Source of the DNA: Brevibacterium marinum
Lineage (GTDB): Bacteria; Actinomycetota; Actinomycetes; Actinomycetales; Brevibacteriaceae
Direction of reading: 5' to 3'
Assembly (NCBI RefSeq): GCF_011927955.1
Contig: NZ_JAATJN010000001.1
Location: forward strand, 2,108,001-2,172,000
Length of the DNA: 64,000 bases
Below are positions 35,451-45,052 of the stretch, one piece after another (the stretch's first letter is position 1; every line of letters begins with the position of its first letter). A model generated the notes under the pieces. The model ran no database searches, was not told the origin of the DNA, and saw only the letters and a program-made list of their open reading frames with translations. Both the position numbers and the translations under genes were made by a program.

Positions 35451-37223
35451 TCAGCTCGTGGGGCTGTCCTCGTCGTGGTTCTCCACAGGCAGCTCGGAGG
35501 TCTCGAGCCCGAAGACCTCGCCGTCGTACTCGTCGACGGCGGTGGCCACCGACTGCTCGAGGACGTGGTTGGCCAGCTGACCTTGAATGATCAGAGGATC
35601 TCTCGACAGGTCCTTCCATAGGGCCACACACAACAGGAGCATGACGATGACGAACGGCAATGCGGCCACGATCGTGATGTTCTTCAGTCCCTCGAGCGCC
35701 TCGGCGGGATCGGAACCGCCCGCCAAGAGCATCACCGCGGCCACAGCACCGGTGGCGATACCCCAGAACAGCACGAGACGCTTGCCGGGTTCCTCCCGAC
35801 CGTTGGCGGACAGCGTGCCCATGACGATCGAGGCCGAGTCGGCACCCGTGACGAAGAAGATCGCGATGAGGATCACCGTGACGACCATCAGGACGATGGC
35901 GATGACGTTCGGCAGAGGCAGCGAGCCGAGGAGGTCGAACAGGATCGTATCCATGTTGATGTCCGGCTCACCATCGACTATCTTCGCGAGTGCTTCGACC
36001 GTGCCCTCGCCGCGCTCGGCGCGCTCCTGGATGCCGATGGCGCCGCCGCCGAAGATCGCGAACCAGATGGTCGAGACCACGGAGGGAACGATGAGGACGC
36101 CGGTGATGAACTGGCGCACGGTGCGGCCGCGGGAGATGCGGGCGATGAAGAGGCCGACGAAGGGCGACCAGGAGACCCACCAGGCCCAGTAGAAGACGGT
36201 CCATGACGACAGCCACGTATTGACGTCCTCACCGTTGGCCGAGGTCCGTGAAGCCATCTGCGGCAGATCCTCGATGAACGAACCGAGCGAGGACGGGATC
36301 ACATTGAGGATGAACAGCGTCGGTCCGCCGATGAAGACGATGAGCGCGACGATGACGGCAAGGACCATGTTGATGTTCGACAGCCACTGGATGCCCTTCT
36401 CGACACCGGACACGGCCGAGGCGACGAAGGCAGCAGTGAGGATCGCGATGATGATGACGAGGATCGGCGAGGTGACGTCGGACATGATGCCCGCCGACTC
36501 GATGCCGCCGCCGATCTGGATCGCGCCGAGGCCCAGCGAGCAGGCCGAGCCGAAGAGCGTCGCGAGGATCGCGAGGATGTTGATGACCTTGCCGCCGACA
36601 CCGTTGACTGCGCGCTGACCGAACAGCGGGGTGAACATCGACGAGAATAGCTGGGACCGGCCGAGGCGGAACGAACCGTAGGCGACGCCGAGACCGACGA
36701 TGGCGTACATGGCCCAGGGGTAGAGGGTCCAGTGGAAGAGCGTCGTGCCCATCGAGGTGCCCATCGCCTCGGGCGTGGACCCGTCGACGGTCGCCGGCGG
36801 GGGAGACATGTAGAAGAACAGCGGTTCACCGACCGCGGAGAACACGAGTCCGATGCCCATCCCCGTGGCGAACATCATGGAGATCCATGAGGAGGTTTTG
36901 AACTGCGGCTTCTCGTCATCGGTGCCCAGCGGGATCCGCCCGAACTTGGACATGGCGACGATGATGACGAAGATCGTGAAGATCGTGGCGGCGATGACGA
37001 AGAGCCAGCCGAAGTTGTCCATGACGCCGTTCAGCAGAGTTCCCGCGACGGATCCGAGACTGTCCGGGGAGACGAAGCCCCAGACGACGAAGGCCACGGC
37101 GAGGATGCCTGCGGCCGAGAACACGACCTTGTCGACACCCTTGCGGATCAGCGGCCTCTGCCGTGTGGTCGGATTCTTCAGGTGCCGGATCAGCTCCTGA
37201 GTCTTGGTGGTATCACTGCTCAT
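35451..37223 (-). CDS. BCCT-family transporter (betaine/choline/carnitine type)
   Basis: The 590-residue protein is a sodium-coupled BCCT transporter for compatible solutes. It has about 12 membrane segments, the signature MFATGMGIGLVFSAVGEP, FHWTLYPWAMYAIVGLGVAYG and FYWAWWVSWSPFVGLFIARISRG (the WW motif of the substrate channel). The N-terminus carries a basic stretch (KNPTTRQRPLIRKG) and the C-terminus an acidic tail. Glycine betaine, ectoine or choline are possible substrates and cannot be told apart here. It is a single-gene unit between a decayed oxidase gene and tRNA-Asn, 6 kb from the ehu importer. Confidence 0.92.
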   Translation of the reverse strand: MSSDTTKTQELIRHLKNPTTRQRPLIRKGVDKVVFSAAGILAVAFVVWGFVSPDSLGSVAGTLLNGVMDNFGWLFVIAATIFTIFVIIVAMSKFGRIPLGTDDEKPQFKTSSWISMMFATGMGIGLVFSAVGEPLFFYMSPPPATVDGSTPEAMGTSMGTTLFHWTLYPWAMYAIVGLGVAYGSFRLGRSQLFSSMFTPLFGQRAVNGVGGKVINILAILATLFGSACSLGLGAIQIGGGIESAGIMSDVTSPILVIIIAILTAAFVASAVSGVEKGIQWLSNINMVLAVIVALIVFIGGPTLFILNVIPSSLGSFIEDLPQMASRTSANGEDVNTWLSSWTVFYWAWWVSWSPFVGLFIARISRGRTVRQFITGVLIVPSVVSTIWFAIFGGGAIGIQERAERGEGTVEALAKIVDGEPDINMDTILFDLLGSLPLPNVIAIVLMVVTVILIAIFFVTGADSASIVMGTLSANGREEPGKRLVLFWGIATGAVAAVMLLAGGSDPAEALEGLKNITIVAALPFVIVMLLLCVALWKDLSRDPLIIQGQLANHVLEQSVATAVDEYDGEVFGLETSELPVENHDEDSPTS

Positions 37224-37442
37224 AGCGATGCTTGCCGGTCAGCGCGGCCGCAGTCGTTCTGCAGACAGTCGTGATCGGCGCTCCTTCCTGCTCATGGACG
37301 GCATTGAGCGTTCATCAGACGACAGTGTCGTACACAGATGGACTCAGCCCGATTTGACAGATCTCCGTGGGTTCGCGCCGTTGATCTTCTCAGTTGAGAG
37401 ACACTGCGGGGCACTATCGGGACAAATGCCCGGGACATGCCC

Positions 37443-37470
37443 AAGGCCCCGCCGCGAACGACGGGGCCTT
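37443..37470 (-). terminator. Terminator of tRNA-Asn
   Basis: AAGGCCCCG (37443-37451) and CGGGGCCTT (37462-37470) form a 9-bp perfect hairpin seven bases beyond the 3' end of the minus-strand tRNA-Asn. The A/T pairs at its base give a short U run in either direction. Confidence 0.65.
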
Positions 37471-37476
37471 GACCAG

Positions 37477-37549
37477 CTCCCCCGGCTGGGCTCGAACCAG
37501 CGACCCTTCGATTAACAGTCGAATGCTCTGCCAACTGAGCTACGGAGGA
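37477..37549 (-). tRNA. tRNA-Asn (GTT)
   Basis: On the minus strand the acceptor stem TCCTCCG pairs with CGGGGGA (one U-G), discriminator G. The anticodon loop CTGTTAA gives GTT. The D arm (TAGCTCAGTTGGCAGAGCA) and T arm (GGTTCGAGCCC) are canonical. CCA is not encoded. It lies at the edge of the accessory patch before smc, but no repeated copy of its 3' end was found nearby. Confidence 0.95.
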
Positions 37550-37635
37550 AAGACGCCGAAATCGGCGCACGAGGAGACACTCTACCAAAAGATTCCGGAA
37601 ATGCAGGTCGGCACCCGGGATATGCTGGTGAGACG

Positions 37636-40600
37636 ATGCATCTGAAAAGCCTGACCCTGCGAGGATTCAAGTCCTTTGCCTCGGCCACGACACTCAAGTT
37701 CGAGCCGGGCATCACCTGCGTTGTCGGCCCCAACGGCTCCGGCAAGTCCAATGTCGTCGACGCCCTGTCATGGGTGATGGGCGAGCAGGGGGCGAAGAAT
37801 CTGCGCGGGGGCAAGATGGACGACGTCATCTTCGCCGGCACCTCCAAACGTCAGGCATTGGGCCGCGCCGAGGTGGCCCTGACCATCGACAACACCGACG
37901 GAGCCATTCCCGTCGACTACACCGAGGTCACGATCTCGCGCACCCTGTTCCGCACCGGGGGGAGCGAGTACGCCGTCAACGGCGCACCAGCCAGGCTCCT
38001 CGACATCCAGGAGCTGCTCAACGACTCGGGGCTGGGCAAGGAAATGCACGTCATCGTGGGGCAGGGACGCCTCGACGCGATCCTCCACGCCGACCCGATC
38101 GAGCGCCGCAGCTTCATCGAAGAGGCCGCAGGCGTCCTCAAACACCGCAGGCGCAAGGACAAGGCTGTGCGGAAACTCACCGGTCTGCAGACGAACCTCG
38201 ACCGTCTCTCCGATCTGCGCACCGAGCTCAACCGGCAGCTGGGGCCTCTGGGTCGTCAGGCCGAGGCCGCGCAGAGGGCCGCCACCGTCCAAGCCACACT
38301 GCGCGATGCGACGGCGAGGCTGTTGGCCGACGACACCGTGCGGCTGCAGGCCTCGCTGGCCTCGACCGTCGGCGCTGAGGGCGAGGACGGCGGTGATCGC
38401 ATCGGCGATCTCGAACATCGACGGGCGCGCACGGAGGACCGCCTGCAGGAGATCGAGACGCGCCTGGGAGGACTCGACGCCGAAGTGGAGGATCTGCGCA
38501 GCGCGGAGTCACGGACCCAGACCCAGATCGTGCGGGCGAGGGGAGTCGCCCAGCGGGCCGAAGACAAACGCTCCCACCTGCTCTCCGAGGTCGCGAGTCT
38601 GGGCAGACGGGAATCGAAGTCGCCGGAGGAACTCCGGTCCCAGGCCGAACACCTCAAGGGTGAGCTCGGCACCGCGCAGGAGGCCGTCGACGAATCCGCG
38701 GCGGCATTGGATCGCTCACAGGCGCGCAAGGACGAGCTCACTCTGGCACTGAAGAGAGCCGAAGACGAGGTCAAGGCCGCGCAGGTGGCCATCACCGAGG
38801 CGATCAAGAACCGGTCCACGCTGCAGTCGAAGAGATCGCAGGCCGCCGAACGGGCGAAGGACCTCGGCTCCCGGATCGAAGCCAACCGGGCAGAGATCGA
38901 GACGGTGACGGACCGCATTGCCGAACGCACCGCGGAGCTGACGAGCGCCGAGGCCGCCGTCGAGGGCGTCGAGGCGGGAGAGAGCGAACTCGACCGGGAG
39001 TACGAATCGGCCAAGGACGCGCAGGACGATCTTGAGGCCGAACTCGAAGAACTCCGGACACAGAGGGCCACGACCGCCTCGGAGCTGGCCTCGGCCGAGG
39101 CTCGTGCCGAGGCACTGTCACTGGGCACGGCTCTGGAAGCCGATCTCGAGGACATCGTCAACGCAGACCTGCCGGGCGTCGGCTCGGCCGTGACCGAACG
39201 TCTGAGCGTGGTCGACGGATTCGAGATGGCCGTGGCCGCGGCCCTGTCGAATACGATCTCCGGAGTGCTCGTCGACTCAGGCCGGGCGGCGCTGGACGTC
39301 CTCAACCACCTCGGCGAGGAGACGAACGTCCACCTCACGATCCCTGCAGGGGCCACGGCGGGCCGGGGCGCCGGAGCCCACCCCGGATCCGGCGCGGGAA
39401 AAGGGACGGACGCGACCAAAGCCCTGCCCACGCTCGACGGGACGGTCGGCGGTGCCTCATCGGTGCGCTGGCTGACCGAGATCGTCAGCAGCGACATCCC
39501 AGAACTCGACGCACTGCTGAACACGACGCTGGCACCGGTCGTGTGCGTCGACGATGCGGCGAGCGGACTGGCGATCATCGAGGACCATCCCGAACTCACA
39601 GCCGTCACCGTCCACGGTGAGGTCCTCACCGCAACGCGGGTCAGCCGGGCTCGCACCGCCTCGGGCACCCGCCTGGCTTCGCAGACCGCGCTCGAGGACA
39701 CCCGCACCACGATCACCGAGCTGCAGAAGGCACGGACCCGGATCGACGCCGACATCGACAGGGTCGACGCAACACTGACCGAGGCGAAGACGACGGCCGC
39801 AGCAGCCCTTGAGAAGCTGCACTCCTCGGACGCGAAGATCATGGCCGCCGGTGAAGAGGTGTCCCGGATCACCGGCGACATCGACACGGCCCGGACACGA
39901 CTGCAGCGGGCCAAGGACAACGAAGTCGAGCTCGCGGAACGACTGGAGACGGCCGAACGCGATGCCCGCACGGCCGAATCCGCGCTCGCCGGCACGGAGG
40001 ACGTCGACGAGGTCGTCGACACCACCGAACGCGATGAGCTGAGCCGACAGGTGTCGCAGTCGTCCGAAGACGTCATCGAAACCCGGATCAGCCACAAGGC
40101 GGCCACGGACCGGACCAGGTTCCTGTCCGACAGGGTCGACTCCCTGATGCGCTCGGCCGCGGCGGAGGAGACTGCCCGTGAACAGACGCAGCGGACGATC
40201 ACGCGCAAGAACCGGGCGGCGACCTCGGCGGTGCACATCGCCGAGACCGCGCAGACCGCGGCGGGCATCGCGGAGACAACAGTGGGCGAACTCGGCTCCC
40301 AGATCCAGGTCCGCGTCGAGGAGCGCGGGCAGCTGCGGGAGGAGAAGGGCCACCTCGGCGAGGAACTGGGCACGACGCGCGCGGAGCTGCAGCGGCTCAA
40401 GGACGCTGCGGCCGAAGCAGAACTTGCGAAGGAGCGATACCGGCTCAAGCTCGAGGAGATCGAGACCCGCGCGGGGGAGGAGACCGGGCTCGGCCTCGAA
40501 CGCCTGGTCGAACTCTACGGTCCCCAGACTCCCGTTCCTGCCTTCGACGAGGGCGAGGAGGAGCGTCCGTATGTGCGTTCCGAGGTGGAGAAGCGCCAGA

Positions 40601-41220
40601 AGCAGGCCAATGCCGCACTCAAACGCATCGGAACGGTCAACCCTCTGGCGCTCGAGGAGTACGAAGCGCTCAAGGAGAGACATCAGTTCCTCGAGAAGCA
40701 GATCGCCGATATCGAATCGTCGAGACGGGACCTGATGAAACTCGTCGAGGAGGTCGACCGGCACGTCGAACGGGTCTTCGCCGAGGCCTATGCGGACACA
40801 GCGAGAGAGTTCGAGGACATCTTCTCCCGCCTGTTCCCCGGTGGCGAGGGCTCGCTGAGCCTGACCGATCCCGCCGATATGCTCACGACCGGAGTCGACG
40901 TCCACGCCCGACCGGCGGGCAAGAAGGTCAAACGACTGTCCCTGCTCTCAGGTGGGGAGCGGTCACTGGTCGCCGTCGCCATGCTTGTGGCGATCTTCAA
41001 GGCCAGGCCCAGCCCGTTCTACGTCATGGACGAGGTGGAGGCGGCACTCGACGACCTCAACCTGTCCCGCCTGCTGACCGTGTTCGAAGAGCTGCAGGAC
41101 TCGTCCCAGCTCATCGTCATCACCCACCAGAAGCGGACCATGGAGATCGCCGACGCCCTCTACGGGGTGACGATGCACGGCGACGGTGTGTCGAAGGTGA
41201 TTTCCCAGCGGATCCCATGA
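37636..41220 (+). CDS. smc: Chromosome segregation protein SMC
   Basis: SMC dimerises through its hinge and with ScpAB compacts and segregates the chromosome. The 1194-residue protein has Walker A VVGPNGSGKSNVVDALS near residues 29-45, two long coiled coils rich in Glu/Ala/Arg, a central hinge near 500-680, and the C-terminal signature LSGGERSLVAVAML with Walker B FYVMDEVEAALDD. Within the hinge a Gly/Ala-rich loop (TAGRGAGAHPGSGAGKG) interrupts the domain. The start ATG at 37636 follows GGTGAGACG weakly. tRNA-Asn lies divergently upstream. Confidence 0.95.
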   Translation: MHLKSLTLRGFKSFASATTLKFEPGITCVVGPNGSGKSNVVDALSWVMGEQGAKNLRGGKMDDVIFAGTSKRQALGRAEVALTIDNTDGAIPVDYTEVTISRTLFRTGGSEYAVNGAPARLLDIQELLNDSGLGKEMHVIVGQGRLDAILHADPIERRSFIEEAAGVLKHRRRKDKAVRKLTGLQTNLDRLSDLRTELNRQLGPLGRQAEAAQRAATVQATLRDATARLLADDTVRLQASLASTVGAEGEDGGDRIGDLEHRRARTEDRLQEIETRLGGLDAEVEDLRSAESRTQTQIVRARGVAQRAEDKRSHLLSEVASLGRRESKSPEELRSQAEHLKGELGTAQEAVDESAAALDRSQARKDELTLALKRAEDEVKAAQVAITEAIKNRSTLQSKRSQAAERAKDLGSRIEANRAEIETVTDRIAERTAELTSAEAAVEGVEAGESELDREYESAKDAQDDLEAELEELRTQRATTASELASAEARAEALSLGTALEADLEDIVNADLPGVGSAVTERLSVVDGFEMAVAAALSNTISGVLVDSGRAALDVLNHLGEETNVHLTIPAGATAGRGAGAHPGSGAGKGTDATKALPTLDGTVGGASSVRWLTEIVSSDIPELDALLNTTLAPVVCVDDAASGLAIIEDHPELTAVTVHGEVLTATRVSRARTASGTRLASQTALEDTRTTITELQKARTRIDADIDRVDATLTEAKTTAAAALEKLHSSDAKIMAAGEEVSRITGDIDTARTRLQRAKDNEVELAERLETAERDARTAESALAGTEDVDEVVDTTERDELSRQVSQSSEDVIETRISHKAATDRTRFLSDRVDSLMRSAAAEETAREQTQRTITRKNRAATSAVHIAETAQTAAGIAETTVGELGSQIQVRVEERGQLREEKGHLGEELGTTRAELQRLKDAAAEAELAKERYRLKLEEIETRAGEETGLGLERLVELYGPQTPVPAFDEGEEERPYVRSEVEKRQKQANAALKRIGTVNPLALEEYEALKERHQFLEKQIADIESSRRDLMKLVEEVDRHVERVFAEAYADTAREFEDIFSRLFPGGEGSLSLTDPADMLTTGVDVHARPAGKKVKRLSLLSGGERSLVAVAMLVAIFKARPSPFYVMDEVEAALDDLNLSRLLTVFEELQDSSQLIVITHQKRTMEIADALYGVTMHGDGVSKVISQRIP

Positions 41221-41419
41221 CTCGGCCTCGAACTCAGATGCCGATTCGGCAGAGATGCCCAGGGGAGTCCCAGGGAATTCTCCAACAGGCGCATGACCCC
41301 GGAGCACGAATGTTGCGGCTCGGGACTATAGACTTGGGGCCGAGGAAGTGTTGTCGTAAGACCTTGAGGAGCGGGACGTCCATGGCCGAGTCGGCTGAAT
41401 CGCGAGGTGACTCGAGAGC

Positions 41420-41821
41420 ATGAGTGCAGTACTCGTCGTCATCGTCGGACTCGCCGTATCGTTCGCGCTCGCCCTCGTCGTCGTCCTCCTCGTCGCTCTG
41501 CCGGGTCTGAGAGCCGAAGGCCGCCTGCGGTACTCATCCGATGTGCAGCGGTTTCGACTGCCCGGGCAGTGGACCGGCTACGACGACGAGGTCCACGAAT
41601 TCTTCGGCCACGATGACGGCACCTCACATCTGGCGACCCGGGAGCAGGCCGCGGTCACAGCGATCCGAGACCACTCCTACGTACTCAGGCCGCAGCCGCG
41701 TCGGCACGCAGCGCCCTCGCTGCTGACGGTGAGGCCGCGCACTCGCCATTGGAAGATCCCGGAATCCGGAACCGGTTGGAGAACCACGGCCGGGCTGCTC
41801 TTCGGCAGTCGAGGTTCGTGA
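41420..41821 (+). CDS. Hypothetical membrane-anchored protein between smc and ftsY
   Basis: The 133-residue frame starts with a clear hydrophobic helix (residues 3-30, VLVVIVGLAVSFALALVVVL), followed by GLRAEGRLRYSSDVQRF, a tryptophan/acidic stretch (PGQWTGYDDEVHEFFGHD) and a basic tail (VLRPQPRRHAAP). Third-position GC is high as in its neighbours, which argues that it is coding. A possible -10 (TATAGACTT, near 41327) lies upstream. No family is recognised. It could act with the membrane-bound FtsY that follows, but this is only proximity. Confidence 0.55.
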   Translation: MSAVLVVIVGLAVSFALALVVVLLVALPGLRAEGRLRYSSDVQRFRLPGQWTGYDDEVHEFFGHDDGTSHLATREQAAVTAIRDHSYVLRPQPRRHAAPSLLTVRPRTRHWKIPESGTGWRTTAGLLFGSRGS

Positions 41822-42011
41822 CCGGACCACGCACAATCATCACGAGCACCCGAAGGACAGCGGGGTGCACGGGTGCAGGCCAACGGAGCGCACTCAGTCG
41901 GACTCGGGTCGATGAGCGCGAAGCCCATGAACGAGGGTCGGCACCCCTGACCAGCGGTCTCCGCGGACCAACGCGGGGCCTGCGAAGGTAAGCAAAGGAG
42001 GACGCACGTCA

Positions 42012-43154
42012 ATGGATCAGCCGATCATATTGCTCATCGTCGCAGCCATCGTCTTCATACTCGTCGTCGGGCTGGGGTTCACCCTGCGCGTCAACGCCAA
42101 GAAGAAGGGGCTGCGCGAGGAGCGCAGCATCGATGCCGACGTCACCGGCGAACTGAAGATCGACGAGATCGCCGAGGCCGTGGTCGAGGAGAAGGCCACG
42201 GCCCGCGGGTCCGAGGTCCCCACCGAACCGGCGAACCGCCTCGTTCGCCTGCGTGAGCGACTCGCGAAGTCGAACTCCGGTCTGGGGCGGGGACTGCTCA
42301 ACCTCCTGTCCCGGGACACGCTCGACGAATCGACGTGGGAGGAGATTGAGGACACCCTCATCCTCGCCGACGTGGGCGTCGACCCGACCACCGAGCTCGT
42401 CGACAGACTGCGAGAGCGCGTCAAGGTCCTCGGCACCCGCGAACCCGAAGAGGTCAGAGGGCTGCTGCGCGAAGAGCTCATCCACATCGTCGATCCGACG
42501 ATGGATCGCAGCCTCGCAACGGCCGGCACCGAAGGAGACCCGGCCGTGATGCTCGTCGTCGGGGTCAACGGATCGGGCAAGACCACGACCGTGGGCAAGA
42601 TCGCCCGCGTGCTCGTCGCCGAGGACCAGAGCGTGCTGTTGGGTGCGGCCGATACGTTCCGCGCCGCCGCCGCCGAACAGCTGTCCACCTGGGGCGGCCG
42701 GGTCGGCGTGGAGACCGTCCGTGGTGAGGAGGGAGCAGACCCCGCCTCCGTGGCCTACTCGGCCGTCGAACGGGGCAGGGCCGAGGACACCGATGTCGTG
42801 CTCATCGACACCGCCGGACGACTGCAGAACAAGATCGGCCTGATGGACGAGCTCGGCAAGGTCAAGCGCGTGGCGACCCGCCCCCTGGGGGAGGGCCACG
42901 AGATCGACGAGGTGCTCCTCGTCCTGGACGCCACGACCGGTCAGAACGGAATGCAGCAGGCCAAGGTCTTCGCCGAGGCAGTCGACATCACCGGCATCGT
43001 GCTCACGAAACTCGATGGCACGGCCAAGGGCGGCATCGTCGTGGCCGTCCAGCGAGAACTCGGAGTTCCGGTCAAGCTCGTCGGCCTCGGCGAGGGCGCC
43101 GACGATCTGGCACCGTTCACCGCCGAAGGATTCGTCGACGCACTGCTGGACTGA
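42012..43154 (+). CDS. ftsY: Signal recognition particle receptor FtsY
   Basis: FtsY docks SRP-ribosome complexes at the membrane. The 380-residue actinobacterial form has an N-terminal transmembrane helix (IILLIVAAIVFILVVGLGFT), a short acidic linker, and the NG GTPase domain with G1 GVNGSGKTTTVGKIAR, ADTFRAAAAEQL, G3 DTAGRLQNK and G4 TKLDGTAKGG. ATG 42012 follows AAAGGAGG. It is followed by its partner gene ffh after 121 bp. Confidence 0.96.
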   Translation: MDQPIILLIVAAIVFILVVGLGFTLRVNAKKKGLREERSIDADVTGELKIDEIAEAVVEEKATARGSEVPTEPANRLVRLRERLAKSNSGLGRGLLNLLSRDTLDESTWEEIEDTLILADVGVDPTTELVDRLRERVKVLGTREPEEVRGLLREELIHIVDPTMDRSLATAGTEGDPAVMLVVGVNGSGKTTTVGKIARVLVAEDQSVLLGAADTFRAAAAEQLSTWGGRVGVETVRGEEGADPASVAYSAVERGRAEDTDVVLIDTAGRLQNKIGLMDELGKVKRVATRPLGEGHEIDEVLLVLDATTGQNGMQQAKVFAEAVDITGIVLTKLDGTAKGGIVVAVQRELGVPVKLVGLGEGADDLAPFTAEGFVDALLD

Positions 43155-43275
43155 CCCCGCATCGCCGCGAGGCGAGCCGCTTGTCGGCGCATTCCCAGCT
43201 CTGTCGGTTTCAGTCGGACATGGGTGAGTTGTTAGTCTAGAGAGTCGACCAATTCATCGTGAAGAAGGCTTGCAC

Positions 43276-44892
43276 GTGTTTAACTCTCTTTCCGACAGGC
43301 TCACCGCGACGTTCAAGAACTTGCGCGGCAAGGGCCGGCTGTCCGAAGCCGATGTGGATGCCACCATCCGCGAGATTCGGCGTGCACTTCTGGACGCCGA
43401 CGTCGCTCTGCCCGTCGTCCGGGCATTCACCGGCCGGATTCGCGAGCGAGCCCTGTCCGAAGAGGTTTCGAGCGCGCTCAACCCGGGCCAGCAGGTCGTC
43501 AAGGTCGTCAATGAGGAACTCGTCGACATCCTCGGCGGGCAGACCCGGCGACTGAACTACGCGAAGCGTCCTCCCACCGTCATCATGCTCGCCGGCCTGC
43601 AGGGTGCGGGTAAGACCACCCTGGCCGGCAAGCTCGCCCACTGGCTGAAGTCCGAAGGCCACCGCCCGATGCTCGTCGCGGCCGATCTGCAGCGTCCCAA
43701 CGCGGTCAATCAGCTCGAGATCGTCGGAGAGCGTGCAGGCGCATTCGTCTACGCTCCGGAGCCGGGCAACGGCATCGGTGATCCGGTGCAGGTGGCCACG
43801 GACTCGCTCGAGGTTGCGAAGTCGAAGCTCCACGACGTCGTCATCGTCGACACCGCCGGGCGCCTGGGCATCGACAAAGAGCTCATGCAGCAGGCCGCCG
43901 ACATCCGCACCGCGGTCTCCCCGGACGAAGTTCTGTTCGTCATCGACGCGATGATCGGCCAGGATGCCGTCAAGACCGCCGAGGCGTTCCTCGAAGGAGT
44001 CGACTTCACCGGTGTCGTGCTCTCCAAGCTCGACGGCGATTCGCGTGGTGGTGCCGCGCTGTCCGTCGCCGAGGTGACCGGCAAGCCGATCATGTTCGCG
44101 TCGACCGGTGAGTCGATGAAGGAGTTCGAGCAGTTCCATCCCGACCGGATGGCCGATCGGATCCTCGACATGGGCGACATCCTCACCCTCATCGAGCAGG
44201 CCGAGAAGAACTTCGACGAGAAGGAGACCGCGAAGCTTCAGAAGAAGGTCGAGGCCGGTGAGGACTTCGACCTCAATGACTTCCTGACCCAGATGTCGGG
44301 CCTGAAGAAGATGGGCTCGATGAAGAAGATGCTGGGCATGATGCCCGGTATGAGCCAGTACAAGGATCAGCTGGAGAACTTCGACGAACGTGAAGTCGAC
44401 CGCGTCGAAGCCATTGTGAGATCGATGACCCCGGCCGAGCGCACGAATCCGAAGATCCTCAACGGCTCGCGGCGCTCCCGCATCGCGAAGGGTGCCGGCA
44501 CGACGGTGAGCGCGGTCAACCAGCTGATGGAGCGCTTCACCCAGGCGCAGAAGATGATGCGCGGAATGACCCGGGGCGGCGGTGCGCCCGGGGCCGGTGG
44601 AGGCGGTGGGATGCCCGGTATGGGAGGTATGCCCGGCATGGGCAGTCTGCCCAGTGGAGCCCCGAACCGCAAGAAGAAGACCACCGGGAAGAAGAAGGGC
44701 CGCAAGGGCGGTCAGTCGGGCAACCCGGCCAAGCGCGCCCAGCAGGCTCAGGAGCTTGCCGATAAGAAGGCCGGGAAGACGAAGGACCCGGTCGGGTCCG
44801 CCTTCGGGGGAGTCGATCTCGACAACGACGAAGAGTTCGATATGAAGAATCTTCCGAAGGGCTTCGGAGGGATGTTCCCAGGTGGAAAGTAG
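43276..44892 (+). CDS. ffh: Signal recognition particle protein Ffh
   Basis: Ffh binds 4.5S RNA and signal sequences. The 538-residue protein is read from GTG 43276 (FNSLSDRLTATFKNLRGKG), spaced from GAAGAAGG by seven bases; a TTG two codons earlier is less likely. G motifs are GLQGAGKTTLAGKLA, DTAGRLGIDKE and SKLDGDSRGGAAL. The methionine-rich M domain contains MKKMGSMKKMLGMMPGM, and the C-terminus carries a Gly/Met and Lys-rich tail. A TAGTCT box at 43233-43238 may be its -10. Confidence 0.96.
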   Translation: MFNSLSDRLTATFKNLRGKGRLSEADVDATIREIRRALLDADVALPVVRAFTGRIRERALSEEVSSALNPGQQVVKVVNEELVDILGGQTRRLNYAKRPPTVIMLAGLQGAGKTTLAGKLAHWLKSEGHRPMLVAADLQRPNAVNQLEIVGERAGAFVYAPEPGNGIGDPVQVATDSLEVAKSKLHDVVIVDTAGRLGIDKELMQQAADIRTAVSPDEVLFVIDAMIGQDAVKTAEAFLEGVDFTGVVLSKLDGDSRGGAALSVAEVTGKPIMFASTGESMKEFEQFHPDRMADRILDMGDILTLIEQAEKNFDEKETAKLQKKVEAGEDFDLNDFLTQMSGLKKMGSMKKMLGMMPGMSQYKDQLENFDEREVDRVEAIVRSMTPAERTNPKILNGSRRSRIAKGAGTTVSAVNQLMERFTQAQKMMRGMTRGGGAPGAGGGGGMPGMGGMPGMGSLPSGAPNRKKKTTGKKKGRKGGQSGNPAKRAQQAQELADKKAGKTKDPVGSAFGGVDLDNDEEFDMKNLPKGFGGMFPGGK

Positions 44893-45052
44893 CAGTCCTT
44901 TCTGGCACAATTGACTACTGTACTTTTGCTTCCGGCGTGGGCCCTCTCTTCTGCGCCGAGGTGATCGTCCAGGTCACAGACTCCGCGAGGTCAACCCCAC
45001 GATTCTTTTGGAACGTCTGTGCAACAAAAAGACAAAAGGAGACACCACTGAA

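Noticed and set aside
34292-37549. Genomic island integrated at tRNA-Asn
   Set aside because: No integrase and no repeated copy of the tRNA 3' end was found near mutM; only synteny interruption supports transfer.
38256-40448. 730-codon minus-strand frame inside smc
   Set aside because: Ser/Arg/Val-rich product from the antisense of the SMC coiled coils; typical GC-driven shadow.
41749-41991. 80-codon frame between the hypothetical gene and ftsY
   Set aside because: Overlaps the better 41420-41821 frame, is Arg-rich without structure and has no ribosome site.
43237-44910. 557-codon minus-strand frame opposite ffh
   Set aside because: Antisense of a well-supported gene; no family features.
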